Source: an uncultured Prevotella sp. (lineage in GTDB: Bacteria > Bacteroidota > Bacteroidia > Bacteroidales > Bacteroidaceae). From it: a stretch of DNA of 47,695 nt. The notes under the pieces were generated by a model that was given only the letters and a program-made list of their open reading frames with translations, did no database searches and was not told the DNA's origin. The translations under genes were made by a program, and so were the position numbers. The stretch covers positions 1 through 47,695 of the forward strand of contig CALBLK010000040.1 in the NCBI GenBank assembly GCA_937895845.1, in the 5' to 3' direction. Numbering within the stretch: position 1 is the stretch's first letter; each line of letters begins with the position of its first letter. Of this stretch, positions 14,835 to 21,290 are shown piece by piece.

Positions 14835-15281
14835 CCCGGCAGGGAGCACCACCCCCACCCCGGCCTGCAAGCCGTAGTCGAATTTCCGCCATTCTTTCCG
14901 GATGGCGGTTTTCGTTATCGTCTTGGGATAGACATACAGGCTGTCAAGATTCGGCTCGTATCCCGAAACCCATGCCCGATAATCTTCTTCCTCATAGTAT
15001 TTCTGAACCTTGGGGAGATATACCGTGTCCCCCCTCACGATTGTGTCGTTCCGGGACACCTTTATCGTGTCTCTCCGTATTTTGATGACATCACGATAGG
15101 CGGGCGTATGGACGCGCAAAGTGTCACGGATGATAACTTCTATCACTTCGGGCTTCATGGCCTCCAATTCGGCCTTAAAATGCCGTTTTAAGGGAAAATA
15201 AGAGCCGAGTGCCCCTGCCCAAATACACAAAAGGGCGAAAACAAGAGATTTCGCCCCATTCCCGATGCTTGTTTTACTCAT
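14781..15281 (-). CDS. DUF6808-like protein, 166 aa, membrane-anchored; lysis region
   Basis: ATG at 15281 (MSKTSIGNGAKSLVFALLCI) starts within the stop of the holin candidate. One N-terminal membrane segment (residues 12-29) is followed by repeated RDT/RRDT motifs, the DYRAWVSGYEPNLDSLYVYP signature of this Bacteroidales family, and a Gly-rich beta end finishing in WHF, as in outer-membrane barrels. An inner-to-outer-membrane link would suit a spanin-like role beside the endolysin; that role is inference. Confidence 0.65.
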   Translation of the reverse strand: MSKTSIGNGAKSLVFALLCIWAGALGSYFPLKRHFKAELEAMKPEVIEVIIRDTLRVHTPAYRDVIKIRRDTIKVSRNDTIVRGDTVYLPKVQKYYEEEDYRAWVSGYEPNLDSLYVYPKTITKTAIRKEWRKFDYGLQAGVGVVLPAGSVPGFGGYVGFGFTWHF

Positions 15282-15447
15282 CAATGAGCTTTTTGACCCA
15301 GCCTTTGACTGTCGGATAGGCGGCATCTATCAGCACCGCCACGCCAAAGGCTATCACATACTGTCTCATCCACAGCAGATAGCCCAACGAACCTATCGCC
15401 CCTATGAGGGCGAGGAACGAGCCGAAAAAATAAAGCAACTTCTTCAT
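15274..15447 (-). CDS. Small two-segment membrane protein, holin candidate, 57 aa
   Basis: ATG at 15447 gives MKKLLYFFGSFLALIGAIGS and so on, with two membrane segments (about 5-25 and 30-46) and a basic C-terminal end. It follows the endolysin gene by one base and overlaps the DUF6808 gene by eight. Size, topology and place fit a holin. Confidence 0.6.
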   Translation of the reverse strand: MKKLLYFFGSFLALIGAIGSLGYLLWMRQYVIAFGVAVLIDAAYPTVKGWVKKLIDE

Positions 15448-15448
15448 G

Positions 15449-15868
15449 TCAGTTCTTGTTTATTGTTGTTGTCTGATGCCGTTGTCTTCCCTGTCCGTCC
15501 TTGTAGCCCAAATGAAGCCACTCGGTCTTTCCGTTCCTCTCGATTATGCACTGGTCATACGCCTTGCCTTGCAGCCATCCTACCGCGAACCTGACGAACC
15601 CGTGAAAGTCGTCGGTCTGCAAATCCGCCGCATAGCCGCAAAGGTGCGCACTTGTCATGCTGCCCCCCACTTTCTTGTTGAGTTCCGGACACCGGTAGCC
15701 GCTCGTGACCCTTATCGGCTTCCCCCACGCATCCCTCAAAGGCTGCAACAGATTGTCGCACAACTCGTTGATATGCTCAACGACTTCGGGGGACGGGATA
15801 TTGTCAATCCCGTCCCTCTCCGCCGTGGCACTGAACGTCAGTTCTTTGAGAGAGAAATTCTTACTCAT
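15449..15868 (-). CDS. M15A peptidase endolysin (D-Ala-D-Ala carboxypeptidase-like), 139 aa
   Basis: ATG at 15868 (MSKNFSLKELTFSATAERDG) was chosen over 15904. Zinc and catalytic motifs are clear: VTSGYRCPELNKKVGGS, SAHLCGYAADLQ (His75, Asp82) and EWLHLGY (His119). The family cleaves peptidoglycan peptide bridges, here for host lysis. The sequence lacks a signal peptide, so export needs a holin such as the next gene. Confidence 0.88.
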   Translation of the reverse strand: MSKNFSLKELTFSATAERDGIDNIPSPEVVEHINELCDNLLQPLRDAWGKPIRVTSGYRCPELNKKVGGSMTSAHLCGYAADLQTDDFHGFVRFAVGWLQGKAYDQCIIERNGKTEWLHLGYKDGQGRQRHQTTTINKN

Positions 15869-16199
15869 TCCCGAGAACGGAATCAGCAATCGCCTTGCAT
15901 TCAATCACATAGGCCTCATGCTCGGCCTTGTCCTCCGCATTGTTCTCCCTGTCGAATGCAAGTGTGACCTCGTCATAGATGTCATACTTCAGACGCACGA
16001 GGGCTTCGACAATCCGTTTACGTGTCACTTCCGGCACGAGCACTTCCTCGTACTCATACTTGACACCCTGCTCCTTGCCGTCTGCGTCCATGTCCGCAAC
16101 TTCTTCGATGTTGTAGCGGACTAAATAGTTTTCCGCGTCCCACCTCTCCACGACCGCAGGACGCGCTTTGCTTGATGATTTTCCCATTTCCTTTTTCAT
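15861..16199 (-). CDS. Hypothetical protein, 112 aa, between DGR reverse transcriptase and endolysin
   Basis: ATG at 16199 (or 16187, MGKSSSKARPAVVERWDAEN) starts inside the end of the RT gene. The protein is acidic, with strands YEYEEVLVPEV and a C-terminal helix AEHEAYVIECKAIADSV. The layout is like tail-associated proteins with a 'Y-D-x-x-D-E-x-x-L' helix in other Bacteroidales phages. It overlaps the endolysin start by eight bases. Confidence 0.6.
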   Translation of the reverse strand: MKKEMGKSSSKARPAVVERWDAENYLVRYNIEEVADMDADGKEQGVKYEYEEVLVPEVTRKRIVEALVRLKYDIYDEVTLAFDRENNAEDKAEHEAYVIECKAIADSVLGNE

Positions 16200-17163
16200 T
16201 TATCGTTTCTATCAAATGTCCCGAATCACAATACTTGAGCCACCCGTAATAGCTGCCCATGGCATTCTGCTTCTCTTTTTCCGTCATGCCTTTCCGGTTG
16301 CAAGATACGATTTTTCTGAATATGTTCCGCTTCGTGCGCTTCCGCAACCTCGTGTGGGTGTGGTAGAAGACGTATCCGAGGAAGTCTATCCCACGGGCAT
16401 CAACTTGAAAAATCTGCCAGTTACCTTTTATGGTCAACTTCAACTCCTTTTCCGTGTATTCCCTTATGTCCCCGAAAAGGGTGCGGAGATATTCCTTGTC
16501 CCCCAATACGACCATGTCGTCCGCATAACGGAAATAATGTTTCACCCCTTTCGCCTCTTTCATCCAGTGGTCGAAGTCCGACAGGTATACATTGGCCAGA
16601 TACTGGCTCAGATAGTTCCCTATCGGCAGCCCGGGAGAACTGTCTATCACTTCGTCAAGGACGCGCAACAGACGCGCGTCTCCTATCTTCTTCCGGATTT
16701 TTGTTTTCATTATGTCATGGTCTACGGACGGATAGTATTTCTTGATGTCCCATTTCAGACAGTATTCCGTCCCCTCGACGTCTCTCAACGCCCTTTTTAC
16801 GGCCTTGACCCCGGCATGTATCCCCCGGCCCTTTATGCAGGCGTATGAACAGCTCGCAAAAGTGCTCACCCATATCGGCTCAAGGACATTCATGATGGCA
16901 TGATGCGCAATCCTGTCAGGGAAATACGGAAGTTTGAATATCTCCCTTTCCTTGGGGTCATGAATCAAGAACGTCCTGTAAGGTGATGTCCGGTATGTCC
17001 CCTCTCGCAGCCAACGTTGCAGCTTCTCAAGGTTCTGCATCTTGTTCCTGTCATGGATGCGTATTCCCCATCTGCATCTTTTGCCCTTTCTCGCCTTTTC
17101 ATCCGCAAGGAGAAGATTCTCCATGCTCGCAATCTGGGCCATGAGATTGTCGTGTCTCTTCAT
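16054..17163 (-). CDS. Diversity-generating retroelement reverse transcriptase, 369 aa
   Basis: The RT copies the template repeat RNA with adenine errors, and the cDNA replaces the variable repeat of the tip protein gene. Fingers and palm are clear: motif A KWDIKKYYPSVDH (Asp139), motif LPIGNYLSQ (179-187), diagnostic of DGR RTs, and YADD (213-216) in HYFRYADDMVVLG. The length is usual. The last 48 residues are read in a frame overlapping the next gene by 146 bases and look non-conserved (Arg/Gly/Ser-rich). The start overlaps a small upstream frame by ATGA. Confidence 0.93.
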   Translation of the reverse strand: MKRHDNLMAQIASMENLLLADEKARKGKRCRWGIRIHDRNKMQNLEKLQRWLREGTYRTSPYRTFLIHDPKEREIFKLPYFPDRIAHHAIMNVLEPIWVSTFASCSYACIKGRGIHAGVKAVKRALRDVEGTEYCLKWDIKKYYPSVDHDIMKTKIRKKIGDARLLRVLDEVIDSSPGLPIGNYLSQYLANVYLSDFDHWMKEAKGVKHYFRYADDMVVLGDKEYLRTLFGDIREYTEKELKLTIKGNWQIFQVDARGIDFLGYVFYHTHTRLRKRTKRNIFRKIVSCNRKGMTEKEKQNAMGSYYGWLKYCDSGHLIETINEKGNGKIIKQSASCGRGEVGRGKLFSPLQHRRSCGHGRRRQGAGCQV

Positions 17164-17288
17164 CGTGTTGGCATAATTAATCTGACTTTCATCCTCGCTA
17201 CTAATCCGATTTGCCCGTGTCGTGCTTTTTTACCAAGAGGTAGGGTTTCCACGTGCACGGCTTTTTTCATCCCGTTGTAATTGTTCAT
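17160..17288 (-). CDS. Small basic frame between template repeat and RT, 42 aa
   Basis: ATG at 17288, eight bases after the 3' end of TR, opens a frame (MNNYNGMKKAVHVETLPLGK) ending in TGA at 17160, which overlaps the RT ATG. The product is basic. It may be a real coupling peptide or merely an open frame within the TR RNA, whose 3' part is functionally important in DGRs. Confidence 0.35.
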   Translation of the reverse strand: MNNYNGMKKAVHVETLPLGKKARHGQIGLVARMKVRLIMPTR

Positions 17289-17295
17289 ATGCTTT

Positions 17296-17406
17296 CAGAG
17301 ACGGGAACCGATATTCGCATTCGTATTCGCAGGCGCATTATTCGAATTGACGCACGCGAGACCCGCATTCGCGCCATTATTCGCACTGCCGCCGACGTTC
17401 GCACCG
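17296..17406 (-). repeat. DGR template repeat (TR)
   Basis: These 111 bases match VR (17854-17964) except at 10 sites. Read on the minus strand it holds ten AAC/AAT codons in the VR frame, the classic mutable codons of DGRs. Nine mismatches fall at TR adenines (T on the plus strand at 17314, 17315, 17326, 17341, 17347, 17377, 17380, 17381, 17399); the tenth is at 17325. It is non-coding in its own place, between the accessory gene and RT. Confidence 0.93.
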
Positions 17407-17431
17407 CGCACTGTGGACAACCTTTTCTTCA

Positions 17432-17785
17432 TCATTCGAACCTCATCGCGCCTCTCGACAGCCTGCGCAAGGTCACTTTCCGTGGGAACTTCCCGAGTTC
17501 GGCCAGCTTGTCAAGGACATAGAAGATTTCGGGAGACCCCGTCCACACCTTGAACGCCTCGCTGTCGGGGTCATCAAGGGTGGATTTCGCCTTGAACAGA
17601 TACTTCCGTTTCCCGTCTTTTCCCATAATGTCGGGGAAATAGTCGATTACCCAGAACGTCCTGTCGACAAGGTCGGACTGACGCTTCACGGGACAGGAGA
17701 AATTCTTGCGCTCCCTGTCAGTGTCCAACCCGAGACAGGCGAGTGAGCCGTCATCTCCGTCTTCAAACTTTATGTTTTTATCCAT
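17432..17785 (-). CDS. Putative DGR accessory protein, 117 aa
   Basis: It sits between the variable protein gene and TR, where avd or another accessory gene usually lies. The sequence (MDKNIKFEDGDDGSLACLGL) is mixed alpha/beta with KRQSDLVDRTFWVIDYFPDI and ends basic (RKVTLRRLSRGAMRFE). It does not look like the all-helical Avd bundle. It may bind TR RNA or DNA, or may be a tail-linked protein. The family is unknown. Confidence 0.6.
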   Translation of the reverse strand: MDKNIKFEDGDDGSLACLGLDTDRERKNFSCPVKRQSDLVDRTFWVIDYFPDIMGKDGKRKYLFKAKSTLDDPDSEAFKVWTGSPEIFYVLDKLAELGKFPRKVTLRRLSRGAMRFE

Positions 17786-17840
17786 ATATCGTGATTTTTA
17801 ACCTGCCCGACGGGAGCCGGGCAGGGATAGCCGTTTGACG

Positions 17841-19421
17841 TTATTTTTGCCAACAGAGACGGGAACCGATACGCGCATTCGTCCTCGCAGGCGCATTAAT
17901 CGAACTGACGCACGCGAGACCCGCATTCGCGCCAGTACCCGCACTGCCGCCGACGTGCGCACCGTAGACGGCACCAGAAGCAAAGTCCGCATATTTATAG
18001 TCACAGAAGTATGTGGAAGCACTGCCCGTAACGTCTCTTGCAAGGATGTCGCCGTAGTTCCTCTGCGCCTGCGCCATGGACTGCATGCTGCCGAGGATGG
18101 ATTTTATGTATCCGTTTTCTCCGACGGATTCTCCTACCTTGACGTAGGAATCATTGAGGACGCTCGCATATTGTCCACGTGTCCTTGACATGTAATAGGC
18201 CTGCTTCGTGCCGTCTCCCACTGCAAGGAAGCCGTCAGACCACTTCCATACGTGCCCGAAAGGATTCTCGATGCCGCGATAAGACGGCACGCTCTCTGAA
18301 TGTTCGCTGCCGTAAGCCGCCGCCTGCGCTTCAGATAAAGTGAATGTCTTGACCCCCGTCTGATTCCCGAGGGAGTTGGTGAATCCGCACGGGACAACCG
18401 GATTATAAGAATTGTATTCATTCCAATTCGAGAAGTTCACGACTCCGCTTCCAAGGCCGCCCTGGTGATACCCCGAGGCATCGAGCGTTCCGTTGAACGC
18501 TTTCCGCGAGTTCAGCGTGGCATACTCAATTGCGAACAGCCAGAAGATGTCCGTGTGTATATTGAAGTCGTAGCATCCCCAGTTTGTGCCCCTGTTGCGC
18601 CCGTAGGTACGGAAATTCGTCAAGGATATGGCCGTGGCCGGCAAGCCGAGGAGCGAGCGGTAAGTGCCATCCCAATCCGCCGTGTTGTTGCCGCCACGGT
18701 ACTTTGCCGATGCGTTCACCACGGAAGACAGGATGTTGTTGTCGCGGTCGAGAGTGGCCTCGTAAGCGGACACGAGATAGCGCGGCACGAGGAACGCCCC
18801 CTCAAACGGATAGAGGGAAATCTCCACGTCCATATAGCCTTGGGCCGCATTGAGCGTTGTCCTGCGGTAATGGGCTGGCACTTCCACCATCACCTGCCCG
18901 TCTGTTCCGTCAAGGCGCGCCGCCGAGCCGTCCGCTTTCTTGGTGGAATCGTATGCCCCGAGATAATACTTCACGTTGCCGGCATCGTCAGCCACGCACC
19001 TGCGCATGAGGCTCTGCACCGGCAAGTCCCTGTGGAGCGAACCCTCCCCGATTCTTGAGAGGTCGGGAGAAGCGTCATTGTAATGGTGACGCACGCCGTA
19101 GATGTCCGTGTTCTTGTAGTAGGACACCACCTGCTTGCGCCATGCGCCGTCCCACACGAAAAGCGCGAACTCCCCGTCCATGATGGAGAAGCCCCCGAAG
19201 CTCTGGTAGACCCCGGCCTCGCTCGCCATGAAGATTATCTTCTCATCCCCCGGGGTGTACGTGTCACCGGGGGACACAAGTCCCCCGAACTGATAGCCTT
19301 TGCCCAACTCCGCCACCATTCGATTCAGCGTGTTGTTCATCGCCGTTCCCGTGATTTTCTGTTCCGTGTTCTCGTAGACGTTGGAGTTTATGTACTCCAC
19401 AAGTCCTGAATACTCTGCCAT
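17841..19421 (-). CDS. DGR variable protein, tail tip/receptor-binding protein, 526 aa
   Basis: The N-terminus (EYINSNVYENTEQKITGTAM) resembles attachment regions of Bacteroidales phage tail proteins. The C-terminal 300 residues have the Trp/Gly/Asn pattern of a C-type-lectin fold (IENPFGHVWKWSDGFLAVGD). The last 37 residues are coded by VR and end SRLCWQK. DGR action would vary up to ten sites, now His, Gly, Thr, Asn, Ser, Ile, Asn, Arg, Asn and Arg where TR codes Asn. It likely binds the host surface. Confidence 0.88.
   Translation of the reverse strand: MAEYSGLVEYINSNVYENTEQKITGTAMNNTLNRMVAELGKGYQFGGLVSPGDTYTPGDEKIIFMASEAGVYQSFGGFSIMDGEFALFVWDGAWRKQVVSYYKNTDIYGVRHHYNDASPDLSRIGEGSLHRDLPVQSLMRRCVADDAGNVKYYLGAYDSTKKADGSAARLDGTDGQVMVEVPAHYRRTTLNAAQGYMDVEISLYPFEGAFLVPRYLVSAYEATLDRDNNILSSVVNASAKYRGGNNTADWDGTYRSLLGLPATAISLTNFRTYGRNRGTNWGCYDFNIHTDIFWLFAIEYATLNSRKAFNGTLDASGYHQGGLGSGVVNFSNWNEYNSYNPVVPCGFTNSLGNQTGVKTFTLSEAQAAAYGSEHSESVPSYRGIENPFGHVWKWSDGFLAVGDGTKQAYYMSRTRGQYASVLNDSYVKVGESVGENGYIKSILGSMQSMAQAQRNYGDILARDVTGSASTYFCDYKYADFASGAVYGAHVGGSAGTGANAGLACVSSINAPARTNARIGSRLCWQK
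17854..17964 (-). repeat. DGR variable repeat (VR)
   Basis: This is the 3' end of the variable protein gene, homologous to TR at a constant offset of 558 bases. Homology ends abruptly at both sides (17853 and 17965). The unchanged 3' stretch GGTTCCCGTCTCTG (minus strand) would contain the site where homing starts. Confidence 0.93.
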
Positions 19422-19425
19422 AATC

Positions 19426-19686
19426 CTATGAGTTTTTATTGTTGTTGTCTATGATTACTTCCAGTTCCCCTTTCTTGATTCGCGCATCATATCCCTCGCG
19501 TACTGCGTTGGCCACCACCGCAAGCGTGGCGAATCCGAGGAGTTCCCCCACTGCGGTGAGGATGCTCGGTTCGATGTTGCCTATCGGGGGCACGATAAAC
19601 CCCAAAACAAGAAGCACGATGCTCGTGCAGAGGCATACCCAGAACGATACGTTCCCGAGAAGCCGTTCCTTGATTATCTCGCTCAT
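19426..19686 (-). CDS. Two-segment membrane protein, second holin candidate, 86 aa
   Basis: Two hydrophobic segments (about residues 13-35, VSFWVCLCTSIVLLVLGFIV, and 42-62) flank a short loop with PPIGN, and the C-terminal tail is charged (DARIKKGELEVIIDNNNKNS). This fits a class II holin. It lies between tail genes and the DGR tip gene, which is a common site for lysis genes in phages. Confidence 0.6.
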   Translation of the reverse strand: MSEIIKERLLGNVSFWVCLCTSIVLLVLGFIVPPIGNIEPSILTAVGELLGFATLAVVANAVREGYDARIKKGELEVIIDNNNKNS

Positions 19687-20291
19687 TTCTCCGCAGTATT
19701 TGTGAGGTTGGTCACATGGTAGCTGACGCTGCCGTTGATGTTCACGGAGAGTATCGCCTTGAGCAATTCGCCTCCGTCCGTGGTGGTATGCACTATCACC
19801 GTTGACAGGTTGACGAGTTCGTGGCTTATCACGTCCACCGTGTTGAACGTCACGCTCATGTCGCTGAAGTGTATGGTCGGGTTCGTGGCCATGAAAAGCG
19901 AGTTCACCGCAAGCGTGGTGAATCCTGCCGCCGCCGCCTGCTCCGCCGTCAAGTCGGCCGCCTCCAATGCCGAGATGGTGGTGGTGACCGTTATGGGCAT
20001 CATGTCATACAGCAGGTTGAACACCGTTGTCGCCTCCACCTTGGTCGCGTCCCACGGGCCTGCATCCTTGTCTTCGGTGAAGACGTAGAGTTTGCCCTCG
20101 TAGCGTACGATGTCCCCCTGCGCATAGGCCGTGGCCGCGTGGAAATCCTCGAAGTCATCGACTTCCGATGTCTCCGACATCCCGTCAATTATGCCATAGA
20201 GAATGGCCGGCAGGGTACTCCCTGCATCGACCTGCGTCCCTTGCCCCTCTATGGTCTTATGGACAAGTTCTCTGATTTGTTGTTTCGTCAT
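19683..20291 (-). CDS. Tail-associated protein, 202 aa
   Basis: ATG at 20291 (MTKQQIRELVHKTIEGQGTQ) starts a helical N-terminus. Residues about 50-85 hold a small carbohydrate-binding-like module (AYAQGDIVRYEGKLYVFTED), as in chitin-binding and tail fibre proteins. The rest is Thr/Val-rich beta structure. Position between distal tail and tip genes supports a structural role. Confidence 0.6.
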   Translation of the reverse strand: MTKQQIRELVHKTIEGQGTQVDAGSTLPAILYGIIDGMSETSEVDDFEDFHAATAYAQGDIVRYEGKLYVFTEDKDAGPWDATKVEATTVFNLLYDMMPITVTTTISALEAADLTAEQAAAAGFTTLAVNSLFMATNPTIHFSDMSVTFNTVDVISHELVNLSTVIVHTTTDGGELLKAILSVNINGSVSYHVTNLTNTAEK

Positions 20292-20292
20292 A

Positions 20293-21234
20293 TCATCTAT
20301 CCGTTATGTTGGTATAAGCTTTTCCGATTTTCTTCACCACGGTGTCCGTCTGGAACGTGCAGGACACTTCCGCGTAATGGCCCTGCTCAAGCCACTCCAC
20401 CTCCATCTCGAACTGCTCCACGCCGTATGTCCTGCCGATGCCGTCCGTAATCTTCACCACATCCGACATCCGAATCAAGCGCATCACATCGCAGAGATAT
20501 TCCGGTGCTACGAACTTCATGCTGAACACCTTTTCGCTTATCTGCTTCGTTGGGAAGAAATATCCGTTCCGTTCCTCGCCCTCCTCCGTGAACGTGTATT
20601 CGGGCATTCCGATTTCCGTGTCAAGGTACAGGACATTCTTGTAGTAGACGTTCCCCTCATGTTCCTCATACGGAATCACTCCGCCCTCGTAGGCTTGGTT
20701 CTCCATGCTGTACCATTCCACCTTGACGTGGCGCGCGATGTCTTCGCGGCTTTCGGCAAGGAACACATCTGAATACACCTCGTAGTACCGTGTGCTTTCT
20801 CCTTGCGTGGCGAATTTCAGATGCAGGTAGTACAATCCGCGCGGCAAGTGGAATGACGATTGTGGGGTGGACGTGTCCGCAAGATAGGTGCATACGGATT
20901 TCGTGCCCGACCTCGTAATCTTCAGCCCGTTCAAGACAAGCAGGCCCTCCACGGGGAGTTCCGTGACGGCGAAAGCATTGCTGAACGCGCCCATATCATA
21001 AGAGGCGTTGTACGCCACTTCCTCCTCGTCACAACAAAGGCGGTACAATTGGGATGAAACGATTTCCCATTCACGGGAGGCCGTAGTGATGGGCAAGGGG
21101 AAGAAAAAAGGCAGGAGGTAGTCGTTGGGGACGCGGTTTATGTACTTGTCTCCGTAGGCATACCACTTGCGGAAATCCTGTTCCTCAAGATTTTCGTAGA
21201 AAGGTATACAAGAAAGGTTGCTGTTCGTCTGCAT
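20293..21234 (-). CDS. Tail protein, 313 aa
   Basis: The product (MQTNSNLSCIPFYENLEEQD) is beta-rich with many aromatic residues and no recognised enzyme motif. The order tape measure, 726-aa protein, this gene, tip protein is that of distal tail/baseplate genes in siphoviruses. A specific name is not justified. Confidence 0.6.
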   Translation of the reverse strand: MQTNSNLSCIPFYENLEEQDFRKWYAYGDKYINRVPNDYLLPFFFPLPITTASREWEIVSSQLYRLCCDEEEVAYNASYDMGAFSNAFAVTELPVEGLLVLNGLKITRSGTKSVCTYLADTSTPQSSFHLPRGLYYLHLKFATQGESTRYYEVYSDVFLAESREDIARHVKVEWYSMENQAYEGGVIPYEEHEGNVYYKNVLYLDTEIGMPEYTFTEEGEERNGYFFPTKQISEKVFSMKFVAPEYLCDVMRLIRMSDVVKITDGIGRTYGVEQFEMEVEWLEQGHYAEVSCTFQTDTVVKKIGKAYTNITDR

Positions 21235-21290
21235 AAATATATCTTCTAATCAGAGTAACCCTTTCTCTGCCACAAATATAACCATTTTTT

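Noticed and set aside
16168..16848. 226-codon rightward open frame
   Set aside because: It is antisense to the DGR reverse transcriptase.
16054..17163. Group II intron or retron reverse transcriptase
   Set aside because: The LPIGNYLSQ motif and a matching TR/VR pair next to it identify a DGR; no intron domains or msr/msd RNA are seen.
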